From Gordonia namibiensis NBRC 108229 (GTDB lineage: Bacteria > Actinomycetota > Actinomycetes > Mycobacteriales > Mycobacteriaceae), in NCBI RefSeq assembly GCF_000298235.1, contig NZ_BAHE01000010.1, positions 62,001-126,000 of the forward strand: DNA of 64,000 nt. Direction: 5' to 3'. The notes under the pieces were generated by a model that worked only from the letters and a program-made list of their open reading frames with translations, did no database searches and was not told the DNA's origin. Positions 1-8,235 of the stretch are shown here, one piece after another. Position numbers and translations under genes: made by a program. Every line of letters starts with the position of its first letter. Position 1 is the stretch's first letter.

Positions 1-412
1 CGCGCATCGCGGGGTCCGAGCTCGACGCCCCGCGGATGAGCGCGGTGTAGGCGGAGCGGTTCTCGCTGACGAAGTCGACGAACGCCGCCATCGAGGCGGT
101 CAGGATGGCGATCGGGTCGCCCAGGGACTCGTCGGGCTCGGTGCACGCGAGCATCCGGTCGGCCTGGGCCTGCGCGATTGCGACGTGATAGTCCTGCTTG
201 GAGGCGAAATAGTGGAACAGCAGGGCCCGCGACACCCCGGCCGCGTCGGCGATGGCGTCGATGGTGATCTCCTCCAGTGGACGGTCCCGCACCATCTCCA
301 GACCGAACTCCAAGAGCTGGTCACGACGCGCCTCCGGACTCATCCGGGTGCGCTTGGATGCGGTTCGCTTGTCCTCGATCACCTGCGCGGCAGCCGTTCC
401 TCTACTGGTCAC
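1..412 (-). CDS. TetR-family regulator (3' end outside window)
   Basis: This is the N-terminal 137 codons of a TetR-type repressor that runs off the left edge. A GTG at 412 is the best start, with an internal ATG at codon 24 as the alternative. Residues about 49-76 form the TetR helix-turn-helix (ITIDAIADAAGVSRALLFHY) followed by FASKQDY. The ligand-binding half is mostly missing, so the effector cannot be guessed. It is divergent, 75 bp away, from the monooxygenase at 488, and the shared interval carries palindromes. It is therefore probably the local repressor of the monooxygenase/SDR pair. Confidence 0.85.
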   Translation of the reverse strand, partial: MTSRGTAAAQVIEDKRTASKRTRMSPEARRDQLLEFGLEMVRDRPLEEITIDAIADAAGVSRALLFHYFASKQDYHVAIAQAQADRMLACTEPDESLGDPIAILTASMAAFVDFVSENRSAYTALIRGASSSDPAMR

Positions 413-438
413 CCGGCCAGACTACTCCTATTGAGTCT

Positions 439-487
439 TGTTCAATAACTATTGACACGTGTTCAGTATCACCCCTATGGTGGCACC
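439..487 (+). promoter_or_regulatory. Operator and promoter of the monooxygenase gene
   Basis: A near-perfect palindrome TGTTCAATAACTATTGACA (439-457) overlaps a -35 box TTGACA (452-457). A second dyad, ACACGTGT, follows directly. A -10 box TATGGT (476-481) sits 18 nt downstream of the -35, which puts transcription start at about 487-488, on the ATG itself. The message is therefore predicted to be leaderless. The divergent TetR gene is the obvious binding candidate. Confidence 0.55.
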
Positions 488-2044
488 ATGACAACGAACG
501 ATGTAGAGATCGCCATCATCGGGGCCGGCTTCTCGGGGCTGGGTGCCGCCATCCGGATGAGGCAACACGGATTCGACGACTTCGTCCTGCTCGATCGCGG
601 CAGCGACTTCGGCGGGACCTGGCGCGACAACACCTACCCCGGCGCCGCCTGTGACGTGCCGTCGCAGCTGTACTCCTACTCGTTCGCGAAGAACCCGACG
701 TGGTCGCGGTCGTACTCGCACCAACCGGAGATCCACGCGTACATCAACGATGTCGCGGCCCGCCACGACATCGCCGCCCGGTCACGCTTCAACACCGAGG
801 TGACCAACGCCGCGTGGAACGAGGACGAGGGTCGCTGGATCATCGACACCGCACGCGACGGCAAGACCGAGCAGGTCCGCGCCCGCGTGATGATCGGCGG
901 CGTCGGACCGCTCTGCGAGCCGAACCTCCCCGACATCGACGGCATCGAGTCCTTCGAGGGCAAGATCGTCCACTCGGCCCGCTGGGACAACGACCACGAC
1001 TTCACCGGACAGCGTGTCGCGGTCATCGGTACCGGCGCGTCGGCCATCCAGTTGGTCCCGGAGCTCGCCAAGGTGACCTCGCGCCTCGACGTCTACCAGC
1101 GCACCGCACCGTGGATCGTCCCCCGCACCGAGCGCGCCTACACCAAGCTCGAGCACTGGGCCTACAAGAACGTCCCGGGTTACCAGTCGGCCGTCCGCGG
1201 CGGGATCTACGCCGCCAACGAGGTCGTCGCCTTCGGCCTGACCTACTCGCCGACCGCACTCAAGCCCGTCGAACTGCTGTGCCGGGCGAACATCCTGCGC
1301 GGCATCGGTCGTGATGCCGAGCTCCGCCGCAAGGCCACCCCGACCTTCCAGGTCGGCTGCAAGCGCATCCTGCGCTCCAACGACTGGTACCCCGCCCTCG
1401 CCCGCCCCAACGTCGACCTCGTCACCGACGGAATCGACCGCATCACCGCGAACGGTGTCGTCGCCAAGGACGGCACGACGCGCGAGGTCGACGTCATCGT
1501 CGTCGCCACCGGCTTCCACGTCACCGACTCCCCCGTGTTCGAGAAGATCGTGGGCAAGGACCAGCGCAGCCTCGCCGACGTCTGGTCCGAGATCGGCATG
1601 CAGGGCTACAAGGGCTCGTTCGTCCACGGCTTCCCGAACATGATGCTGATGGTCGGACCGTCGACCGGCCTCGGCCACACCTCGATGGTGTACATGATCG
1701 AGTCGCAGCTCAACTATCTCGTGGACTACCTGAAAACCGTTCGGGCACAGGGGATCACCCGGACCGAGGTGCGGTTGTCGGCCCAGCAGGAGTACAACGC
1801 GGGCATCCAGCACAAGCTGCGCAACAGCGTGTGGGTCAACGGCGGCTGCGCCTCCTGGTACAAGGACGCCAACGGCAACATCACCACGCTGTGGCCGGGA
1901 TTCACCTTCGCCTTCCGCAACACCACCCGCCGCTTCGACATCGCCGCATACGATGTCACCCGCGGTGCGCGTCGTCCGCTGACCCCCGCCCCGGACCGGG
2001 GCGACGAGTCGACGTCGGATCAGCCGGCGGCCGTGAACGCCTGA
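488..2044 (+). CDS. Baeyer-Villiger-type flavin monooxygenase
   Basis: This 518-residue FAD/NADPH monooxygenase should insert oxygen next to a ketone, turning it into an ester or lactone. GAGFSG at residues 12-17 is the FAD fingerprint and GTGASA at 181-186 the NADPH one. Between them lies the Baeyer-Villiger signature F156-x-G158-xxx-H162-xxx-W166, read here as FEGKIVHSARW. An upstream in-frame start at 452 lies inside the promoter, so the ATG at 488 is preferred. An SDR follows 48 bp later, as is common in ketone or alkanol degradation cassettes. The natural substrate cannot be read from the sequence. Confidence 0.9.
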   Translation: MTTNDVEIAIIGAGFSGLGAAIRMRQHGFDDFVLLDRGSDFGGTWRDNTYPGAACDVPSQLYSYSFAKNPTWSRSYSHQPEIHAYINDVAARHDIAARSRFNTEVTNAAWNEDEGRWIIDTARDGKTEQVRARVMIGGVGPLCEPNLPDIDGIESFEGKIVHSARWDNDHDFTGQRVAVIGTGASAIQLVPELAKVTSRLDVYQRTAPWIVPRTERAYTKLEHWAYKNVPGYQSAVRGGIYAANEVVAFGLTYSPTALKPVELLCRANILRGIGRDAELRRKATPTFQVGCKRILRSNDWYPALARPNVDLVTDGIDRITANGVVAKDGTTREVDVIVVATGFHVTDSPVFEKIVGKDQRSLADVWSEIGMQGYKGSFVHGFPNMMLMVGPSTGLGHTSMVYMIESQLNYLVDYLKTVRAQGITRTEVRLSAQQEYNAGIQHKLRNSVWVNGGCASWYKDANGNITTLWPGFTFAFRNTTRRFDIAAYDVTRGARRPLTPAPDRGDESTSDQPAAVNA

Positions 2045-2092
2045 GCGTTCGACGCCAACAGATTTCGACACCATCTCGAGGAGAGACAACTC

Positions 2093-2923
2093 ATGAAGGA
2101 CTTTCGCGACAAGGTCGTGGTGATCACCGGTGCCGGTTCGGGCATGGGCCGCGACATCGCCGTCAAACTCGCCGCCCAGGGCGCCCGCCTCGCCATCTCC
2201 GACGTCACACCCGACGGACTGGCGGAGACCGAGCGTCTCGTGAAAGCGGCCGGCGCAGAGGTGCATTCGCAACTTCTCAACGTCGCCGAGCGTGAGGCGG
2301 TGCTGACCTACGCCGACACCGTCAAGGACCACTTCGGCGTCGTCAACGTGGTCTTCAACAACGCGGGCATCGCGCATCACGGTGAGGTCGAACGCACCGA
2401 GTTCAAGGACATCGAGCGCGTCATGGACGTCGACTACTGGGGAGTCGTCAACGGCACCAAGGCGTTCCTGCCGCACCTGATCGCGTCCGGCGACGGCCAC
2501 ATCGTCAACACGTCGTCGCTGTTCGGTCTTCTCGCCGAACCAGGTCAGGCCGCGTACAACTCGGCGAAGTTCGCCGTCCGCGGTTTCACCGAGGCGCTGC
2601 GCCAGGAGATGATCATCGCCAAGCACCCGGTGAAGGTCTCGTGCGTGCACCCGGGCGGTATCAAGACCGCGATCGCCCGCAACGCCACCGTCTCCGGCGA
2701 CCACGATCAGAAGGCCACCGCCGCCTTCTTCGACCGTTACCTCGCACGGATGTCGTCCGAGGACGCCGCCGACGTCATCATCGCGGGCGTGCGGAAGGAC
2801 AAGGCACGCATCCTCGTCGGCGCCGACGCCAAGATCCTCGACATCGCGGTGCGCATCGTCGCGTCGAAGTACCAGTGGGTCTCGGCGAAGGCCACCAGCT
2901 GGGCGCTGTCGAAGGCCCAGTGA
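2093..2923 (+). CDS. Short-chain dehydrogenase/reductase
   Basis: This 276-residue classical SDR is NAD(P)-dependent. It has the cofactor loop TGAGSGMG (12-19), NNAG (89-92) and the catalytic Ser142/Tyr155/Lys159 set in a YNSAK context. The ATG follows a good ribosome site (GAGGAGAG). It lies 48 bp behind the monooxygenase and is probably co-transcribed. The likely job is to oxidise a secondary alcohol to the ketone used by the monooxygenase, or to handle its product. Its 3' end is 3 bp from a convergent gene and no terminator is visible. Confidence 0.9.
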   Translation: MKDFRDKVVVITGAGSGMGRDIAVKLAAQGARLAISDVTPDGLAETERLVKAAGAEVHSQLLNVAEREAVLTYADTVKDHFGVVNVVFNNAGIAHHGEVERTEFKDIERVMDVDYWGVVNGTKAFLPHLIASGDGHIVNTSSLFGLLAEPGQAAYNSAKFAVRGFTEALRQEMIIAKHPVKVSCVHPGGIKTAIARNATVSGDHDQKATAAFFDRYLARMSSEDAADVIIAGVRKDKARILVGADAKILDIAVRIVASKYQWVSAKATSWALSKAQ

Positions 2924-2926
2924 CGA

Positions 2927-3925
2927 CTACAGGCCGTGCTCGGCCAGCCACTCGAGCGCGACCTCCCGCGGATCGCTGCCCGTCTCGACCTCGCCCGCCA
3001 TCGTGGCGAGGTCGGCGGTGGCGATCTCGCCGGCGACCTTGTTCATGGTCTTGACCTGATCACGGTTGAGTGCGGCGGACCGGAAGACGGGCACGAGCAT
3101 CTCGGCGCGCGGCCCGGACTGGTCGACCGGTCCGCCCTCGGTGCTCGGCTCGTCGGCTGGCGGGTTGTCGGCGGTGTCGCCGCCACCGGCCGAACCGCGT
3201 AGGGCCTGAACGTCCGACGACGCGCTCTCGGCGTCCTCTCCCGCGATGTCGAGCGGGGTGAGGAGGCCGACCGCGTCGCCCTCCGATGCACGCCGGAGCA
3301 CCTCGTCGGTGGCTCCGACCGTCTGCACCGGCCCCAGACGGCAACCCGCCGAGGCGAACGCATCGAGCGTCGCCGGGTCGGGGTCGGAGGTGGCGACCAC
3401 CGGCAGTCCCGGTGGGAGAAGTGCGCAGTCGTCGAGTCCGCTCGCGCCGACGCTGCCGGCGAGAGTCGTCGACACGAAGATCTGCGGTGCGCCGGACACC
3501 GGTGTCTCGTCGCCCACCGAGACTCCCTGCGGCAGCGAACGGTTCAGCTCGACGTAGACGTCCTCGGCACCGACAGCGGTCGACGACGGGGCGAGCATCG
3601 TCAGGAGGTCCCCGGTGAAGGCGGGGAAGAGGTCGAGGTCGGCGCGGTCCATCTCGTCGAGGAGCTCCGCGTCGTCTCCGCGTAGCTGATCGGCGGACAC
3701 GACCGAACCCGCGTTCCGCAGGGCGCCCGCGTACACCTCGGCCATCACCCGCATGGCGGGCTCTTCCGACGAGCCGATCACGATGCCCCGCGGCGGCGAG
3801 CCGGCTTCGTCCCCGCAACCGGCGAGGACGACGGCCAGGGCTGCGATCAGCCCGGTGACCACCACGAGACGCTTGCGGGCGAGACGTTTACGCACGTTGT
3901 CACCGTATCTGTTATGCGCCGCCAT
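2927..3925 (-). CDS. Glycine betaine/osmoprotectant-type substrate-binding lipoprotein
   Basis: This 332-residue exported lipoprotein has a basic n-region, a hydrophobic stretch and a lipobox LAGC with the lipidated Cys at about residue 37. The mature part begins with VIGSSEEPAMRVMAEVYAGA, typical of OpuAC/ProX-type binding domains for quaternary amines. No permease or ATPase lies next to it, so it must work with a transporter elsewhere. A GTG at 3952 would overlap the upstream marC-like gene by 8 bp. The ATG at 3925 has GGTGGGG upstream and is preferred. It may be translationally coupled to that gene. Confidence 0.8.
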   Translation of the reverse strand: MAAHNRYGDNVRKRLARKRLVVVTGLIAALAVVLAGCGDEAGSPPRGIVIGSSEEPAMRVMAEVYAGALRNAGSVVSADQLRGDDAELLDEMDRADLDLFPAFTGDLLTMLAPSSTAVGAEDVYVELNRSLPQGVSVGDETPVSGAPQIFVSTTLAGSVGASGLDDCALLPPGLPVVATSDPDPATLDAFASAGCRLGPVQTVGATDEVLRRASEGDAVGLLTPLDIAGEDAESASSDVQALRGSAGGGDTADNPPADEPSTEGGPVDQSGPRAEMLVPVFRSAALNRDQVKTMNKVAGEIATADLATMAGEVETGSDPREVALEWLAEHGL

Positions 3926-3944
3926 CTGTTCTGCCCCACCAGCT

Positions 3945-4565
3945 TCAGACACCCTCGGCGATGAAGCCCATGATCGAGCTCGCGATGAGCTGGACGGCGA
4001 TCGCGGCGAGCAGCAGACCGGCGATCTTGGCCAGCAGGGTGATGCCGCCGACGCCGAGTACGCGGATCAGGACCGTCGAGTACCGGAGCACCAGCATCAC
4101 CACGATGTGCACGCTGATGATCGCGGCCGCGATGGCCAGGTAGCCGGCGGTCTGACCGTCGACGCTGCTGACCTGCACGATGACCGCGGCGATGGCGCCC
4201 GGCCCGGCGAGGAGCGGGGTGCCGAGGGGCACGAGCGCGACGTTGACGTCGTCGGACGCCTTCGGGTTGCCTGCGTTGCCCAGCCCGGTGAGCAGCTGGA
4301 GCGCCACCAGCAACAACAGCAGTCCACCCGCACCCTGGAGTGCGGGGATGCCGATGTGCAGATAGTTCAGGATCGCCTTGCCGCCGATCGCGAAGACGCT
4401 GATCACCAGGAGACTCACCAGGGGCGCCTGCCACGCCGCGCGCCGCCGGTACTCGGGCGACCGCTGACCGACGAGGCTGAGGAACAACGGAATCTGTCCG
4501 GGCGGGTCCATGATGACGATCAGCGTGATCAACGTGGTCGTGTACACGGTGACGTCGAAAGGCAC
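3945..4565 (-). CDS. MarC-family integral membrane protein
   Basis: This 206-residue protein is made of about six hydrophobic segments. It has the MarC-family signatures MDPPGQIPLFLSL near the N-terminus and GTPLLAGPGAI in the middle. The molecular role of MarC proteins is unsettled: the link to multiple antibiotic resistance has been questioned, and transport of small solutes is a guess. It ends 19 bp before the preferred start of the osmoprotectant-type lipoprotein, and the two probably share a transcript. It is divergent from corA. Confidence 0.85.
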   Translation of the reverse strand: MPFDVTVYTTTLITLIVIMDPPGQIPLFLSLVGQRSPEYRRRAAWQAPLVSLLVISVFAIGGKAILNYLHIGIPALQGAGGLLLLLVALQLLTGLGNAGNPKASDDVNVALVPLGTPLLAGPGAIAAVIVQVSSVDGQTAGYLAIAAAIISVHIVVMLVLRYSTVLIRVLGVGGITLLAKIAGLLLAAIAVQLIASSIMGFIAEGV

Positions 4566-4605
4566 GGCCGAATCTTACTGGGGAGGCGTGCCCGGGCCCC
4601 GCGGG

Positions 4606-4611
4606 TACCAT
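4606..4611 (+). promoter_or_regulatory. -10 box (TACCAT) for the corA gene
   Basis: TACCAT ends 9 nt before the GTG at 4620. No ribosome site lies in between, so a leaderless or near-leaderless message is likely. No clear -35 box is seen. Confidence 0.4.
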
Positions 4612-4619
4612 CGGCAGGC

Positions 4620-5711
4620 GTGGCGACGATCCCCCGTTCCGGTCCGCGCGGCCTCCCGCCGCGCGGAGAACACCACCCGGCGCCCGCCTCCGAGAAGCCG
4701 GCGCGGGTATCGCGCGCCGTCGTCGACTGCGCGGTCTACATCAACGGCCACCGTCAGCCGGGTGACATCTCCTACCGCGACGCGCTGGCTCAGGTCCGCG
4801 AATCCGGCGAGGGTTTCGTCTGGGTCGGCCTGCACTCCCCCGACGATTCCCAGATGACCGATGTGGGCACGACGTTCGGCCTTCACGAACTCGTCGTCGA
4901 GGATGCCGTGCACGCACACCAGCGGCCGAAGCTCGAGGTGTACGACGACACGCAGTTCCTCGTGCTGAGAACCGTGCAGTACGTCGAACACGAGTCGATG
5001 GCGATGGCCAGCGAGGTGGTGGAGACCGGCGAGATCATGGTGTTCGCCGGACCCGACTTCGTGATCACGGTGCGTCACGGTGAACACACCGAATTGTCGG
5101 GCATGCGACGGAATCTCGAGAGCCGTCCCGAACGACTCGCCCTCGGCCCGACTGCCGTCCTGCACGCCGTGGCCGACAAGGTCGTCGACAGCTATCTCGC
5201 GGTGACCGACCGTATGGACGTCGACGTCGCCGCCATCGAGGAGTCGGTGTTCAGCCGGCAGAACCGCTGGCTCGACATCGACCCGGTTTATCTGCTTCGA
5301 CGCGAGGTGCTCGAACTACGGCGCGCGGTCACCCCGCTCTCGACGCCGCTCCAGACCCTCACCGCGAGCGGTAACCCGTTGGTGCCCAAAGAGGTCCGAC
5401 GACACCTGCGCGACGTCGCCGATCACCTCACGACCGTCATCGAACGGGTCCTGGAGTACGACGAGCTGCTGAACTCGATGCTGCAGGCCGGCGCCGCGAA
5501 GGTCGGCATCCAGCAGACCACCGACATGCGCAAGATCTCGGCGTGGGTCGCGATCGCCGCGGTGCCGACGATGGTCGCCGGTATCTACGGGATGAACTTC
5601 GACCACATGCCCGAACTACACCAACCGTGGGGCTATCCCCTCGTTCTCGGTGTGCTGGTCGCGACCTGCGTCGCCCTGTTCGTGGTATTCCGCCGCAGCC
5701 ACTGGCTCTGA
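4620..5711 (+). CDS. corA: CorA-family magnesium/cobalt channel
   Basis: This is a 363-residue CorA protein. A large soluble alpha/beta N-terminal part and a long helix are followed by two C-terminal membrane segments. The diagnostic GMN motif (YGMNF) ends the first of these, followed by acidic HMPELHQ in the periplasmic loop. Pentamers import Mg2+ and sometimes Co2+ or Ni2+. The GTG at 4620 is chosen because the conserved part starts about 37 residues later and a -10 box lies just upstream. The much longer open frame reaching back to 3753 crosses two real genes on the other strand. In M. tuberculosis corA borders sugC; here about ten genes separate them. Confidence 0.9.
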   Translation: MATIPRSGPRGLPPRGEHHPAPASEKPARVSRAVVDCAVYINGHRQPGDISYRDALAQVRESGEGFVWVGLHSPDDSQMTDVGTTFGLHELVVEDAVHAHQRPKLEVYDDTQFLVLRTVQYVEHESMAMASEVVETGEIMVFAGPDFVITVRHGEHTELSGMRRNLESRPERLALGPTAVLHAVADKVVDSYLAVTDRMDVDVAAIEESVFSRQNRWLDIDPVYLLRREVLELRRAVTPLSTPLQTLTASGNPLVPKEVRRHLRDVADHLTTVIERVLEYDELLNSMLQAGAAKVGIQQTTDMRKISAWVAIAAVPTMVAGIYGMNFDHMPELHQPWGYPLVLGVLVATCVALFVVFRRSHWL

Positions 5712-5756
5712 CGACGAGCGCCGCGGGTACCGGGGGCGGCCGGTGAGTGCCGTTAC

Positions 5757-6308
5757 CTAACCGGTGGTCGTCGGCCATCGAGAGGCCAGCGTCTCGCACA
5801 CCGAACGTTGCTCGCTCTCGTCCCGCGCGTGCATCAGCAATCCCTCGACGGTGAACACCGCGATCATCACCTCGGCGTCGACGGTCTCCGGCGGGACTCC
5901 CGCCGTCTCCAGTTCGGCACGGAACAGACTGCCGGTGAGCAGGTGGAAGTTGTTGTGCCATTCCGCCACCGCCGGTGAGTGCGGCACGCGGGCATGCACC
6001 GTCGTCACCAGACCGCGCATCTCCGTCAACCGCTGCACGATCCACAGCACCCGAGCGGCGATCGGCTCACCCGACACCGCCTGATACATGGGCCACACAT
6101 CGGCCATCACGGCCGACAGAACCGCGACGAGCACATCGTCCTTGTCGTCGAAGTACCAGTAGATGGTGTTGGCCGCGACACCGGCTTCCTTGGCCAACCG
6201 GTTCATCGACGTCGCCTCGTACCCGCCCTCGATGAACAGCCTCCGCGCGGCGACGACGATCTCCTCACGCTTCTCGTCGGCGGCTTGCGGCCGCTTGTTC
6301 CGCGCCAC
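5757..6308 (-). CDS. TetR-family repressor
   Basis: This 183-residue TetR protein has its helix-turn-helix at about residues 35-62 (GGYEATSMNRLAKEAGVAAN, then TIYWYFDDKDDVLVA). Three GTG codons compete for the start (6326, 6320, 6308). The one at 6308 has GGAGGT 10 nt upstream and is preferred. It is divergent from the alpha/beta hydrolase at 6404. Two 17-bp palindromes lie in the interval, so it very probably represses that hydrolase and itself. The C-terminal domain gives no hint of the ligand. Confidence 0.85.
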   Translation of the reverse strand: MARNKRPQAADEKREEIVVAARRLFIEGGYEATSMNRLAKEAGVAANTIYWYFDDKDDVLVAVLSAVMADVWPMYQAVSGEPIAARVLWIVQRLTEMRGLVTTVHARVPHSPAVAEWHNNFHLLTGSLFRAELETAGVPPETVDAEVMIAVFTVEGLLMHARDESEQRSVCETLASRWPTTTG

Positions 6309-6333
6309 TGAAGAAGTCACCTCCACAGATTCT

Positions 6334-6350
6334 CTTGAATGCCGTTCAAG
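6334..6350. promoter_or_regulatory. TetR operator, copy 1
   Basis: CTTGAATGCCGTTCAAG is a palindrome with 6-bp arms CTTGAA and TTCAAG. It repeats 30 bp downstream with the same TTGAA-N6-TTCAAG layout, and lies between the divergent TetR and hydrolase genes. Confidence 0.65.
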
Positions 6351-6363
6351 ACACTGTTACCGT

Positions 6364-6380
6364 GTTGAACACCGTTCAAG
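6364..6380. promoter_or_regulatory. TetR operator, copy 2
   Basis: GTTGAACACCGTTCAAG matches copy 1 in both half-sites, with centres 30 bp apart (about three helical turns). Two repressor dimers could bind on the same face. The site ends 24 bp before the hydrolase ATG. Confidence 0.65.
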
Positions 6381-6403
6381 ATACCCCGGCGAAGGTTCTA
6401 CCC

Positions 6404-7318
6404 ATGTCACGTCAGTTCAGTTACGTCCGGTCCGATGTCACGTTCCGGTCGGGCGACGCCCGGTGCGCCGCCTGGCTCTACCGTCCGGAGGGCGCCGAGA
6501 ACCCTCCGATCGTCGTCCTCGCCCACGGCTTCGCGGCATTCCGGGAACTGCGGCTCGACGCCTACGCGGCACGGTTCGCCCAGGCCGGCTATGCCGCACT
6601 CGTCTTCGACTACCGCCACTGGGGTGCGAGTGAGGGCTCACCGCGTCGTGTCCTCGACATCGCCAAGCAGCACGCCGACTGGGATGCCGCGATCGCCTAC
6701 GTCCGGGGTCTCGACGGCGTCGACACGCGTCGAGTGGTGGCGTGGGGGACGTCCTTCGCCGGCGGCCACGTCCTGAGACTTGCCGCCCACGACCGCGACC
6801 TGGCCGCCGCGATCGTCCAGGTGCCGCACGTGAGCGGGCCCGCGTCGGCGTTCTCCCAGTCCCCGGCACTGGTGAGCCGCCTGATCCTCGCCGGAGTACG
6901 TGACCAGTTGCGGGCGTGGACGGGGCGGCCGCCCTACCGCATGGCCGCCGTCGCGCGACCCGGCGAGATCGCCATGATGACCTCGCCCGGCGCCTACGAG
7001 CAGGTCGAACGCATGGGAGACATGCGCGAGGAACTCCTCGCCGAGAACGACGTGGCCGCCCGAATCGCGTTGCGGGTGCCCTTCTACTCCCCCGGACGCC
7101 ACGCAGCCGACATCGATGTCCCGGTGCTCGTACAGCTCGCCACGAAGGACGACGTCACACCCATCGACAAGGCCCAGGCCATCGCGCGTCGCATACCGAA
7201 GGGGGAAGTCCACACCTACGACTGCGCCCACTTCGAGCCGTATCTCGATCCGTACTTCGACACCATCATCGAGCATCAGATCGACTTCCTCGACCGCCAC
7301 GTGGGAGATCGGCGATGA
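6404..7318 (+). CDS. Alpha/beta hydrolase (acyl esterase/peptidase-like)
   Basis: This is a 304-residue alpha/beta hydrolase. HGF near residue 45 forms the oxyanion region, and GTSFAGG is the nucleophile elbow with a serine. LATKDDVTP carries the likely acid, and CAHFEPY the catalytic histidine near the C-terminus. An ATG at 6335 is possible but falls inside operator copy 1. The ATG at 6404 has GAAGG upstream and is preferred. It is divergent from, and probably repressed by, the TetR gene. The substrate is unknown; related proteins act on esters or xenobiotics. Confidence 0.85.
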   Translation: MSRQFSYVRSDVTFRSGDARCAAWLYRPEGAENPPIVVLAHGFAAFRELRLDAYAARFAQAGYAALVFDYRHWGASEGSPRRVLDIAKQHADWDAAIAYVRGLDGVDTRRVVAWGTSFAGGHVLRLAAHDRDLAAAIVQVPHVSGPASAFSQSPALVSRLILAGVRDQLRAWTGRPPYRMAAVARPGEIAMMTSPGAYEQVERMGDMREELLAENDVAARIALRVPFYSPGRHAADIDVPVLVQLATKDDVTPIDKAQAIARRIPKGEVHTYDCAHFEPYLDPYFDTIIEHQIDFLDRHVGDRR

Positions 7319-7389
7319 CCACGAACGATCGTCGACGCACCACCGCGGGAAAGCCCGTCCTGGGTCGCACACTCAACCCCTTCGAGTGA
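7315..7389 (+). CDS. Possible 24-residue peptide coupled to the hydrolase gene
   Basis: An ATG overlaps the hydrolase stop codon (ATGA) and opens a 24-codon frame starting MTTNDRRRTTAGKPVLG and ending NPFE. The overlap is the usual sign of translational coupling. No family is recognised. It may be a real small protein, or the stub of a gene whose rest was deleted, because the same MTTND opening also starts the monooxygenase at 488. Nothing in the peptide suggests a signal or membrane segment. Confidence 0.3.
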   Translation: MTTNDRRRTTAGKPVLGRTLNPFE

Positions 7390-7477
7390 CGACGGTGCGC
7401 AACTGTCGGCGACCGGACGCGAACGGACCCGCCGGGAGCGCGATTGTCCGGTGACCGCACCGGGTAGTCGATCGGGC

Positions 7478-8122
7478 ATGAGCACCACCGACACCGATGC
7501 CACTGTCGAGGCCCTGATGGAGCGTGCCGGACGGACCTACGCCGACGACGCGGGGATCACCCTGAAGAACACCCCGTCGCCGCTCTTCGAACTCCTGGTC
7601 CTGTCGCTCCTGCTGAGCACGCGGATCTCCGCCGACATCGCGGTCGCCGCAGCTCGCGAGCTGTTCGCCGCCGGGCATCGCACGCCCGAGAAGATGGCGC
7701 AGGCGTCGTGGCAGAACCTCGTCGACGCACTGGGACGCGGGCACTACAAGCGCTACGACGAGAGCACTGCCACCCGACTCAAGGAGGCGGGCCGGAAGGT
7801 CGTCGACGACTACCACGGGGATCTCCGTGAACTCGCTGCGAAGGCCGATTCCGACCCGGATGCGACCGCCGAGCTCTTGCAGGAGTTCACCGGCATCGGC
7901 CCGGTGGGCGCCGACATCTTCCTGCGCGAGGTGCAGTCGGTGTGGGACTGGGTCGCACCGCATTTCGACAAACGGGCCCTCGCCGCCGCGAAGGACCTCG
8001 GGCTGCCCGACGACCCCGGCCGTCTCGCAGATCTCGCCGACGGCAGGCCCGAGGTGCTCGCCGCCGCCCTGGTTCGGGCATCGCTGGACAAAGACCTGCT
8101 CGACGAGCTCAAGGCCGGATGA
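7478..8122 (+). CDS. HhH-GPD (endonuclease III-like) protein, atypical active site
   Basis: This 214-residue protein has the endonuclease III helical fold. LLLSTRISADIAVAAARELF matches the N-terminal helix region, and FTGIGPVGADIFLREV (about 137-152) is the helix-hairpin-helix. In bifunctional Nth/MutY-type enzymes this loop carries a catalytic Lys, but here the position is Val143. The conserved Asp seems to be kept (D164). No C-terminal 4Fe-4S cysteines are present. It may be a lyase-deficient glycosylase or a DNA-binding relative. The ATG at 7478 follows a GTG alternative at 7451. Confidence 0.75.
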   Translation: MSTTDTDATVEALMERAGRTYADDAGITLKNTPSPLFELLVLSLLLSTRISADIAVAAARELFAAGHRTPEKMAQASWQNLVDALGRGHYKRYDESTATRLKEAGRKVVDDYHGDLRELAAKADSDPDATAELLQEFTGIGPVGADIFLREVQSVWDWVAPHFDKRALAAAKDLGLPDDPGRLADLADGRPEVLAAALVRASLDKDLLDELKAG

Positions 8123-8235
8123 GGCGGGCCTATCCTGGGAGGGCGGCGATGGACATCCAGGTTTGAGTCCTGCGCTCCGCGGGCAATCGAGGACCGATTC
8201 GCGTCCACTGTGGACAACGAACGTGAGGAGTGCTG

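Noticed and set aside
782..2704. A 640-residue open frame antisense to the monooxygenase and SDR genes
   Set aside because: It shows the Val/Gly/Asp-rich composition of a GC-rich shadow frame, has no domain, and crosses two certain genes.
3753..4619. A 5' extension of the corA frame adding about 290 residues
   Set aside because: The extra part is low-complexity and antisense to the binding lipoprotein and MarC genes, both of which have clear family motifs; the corA family length fits the start at 4620.
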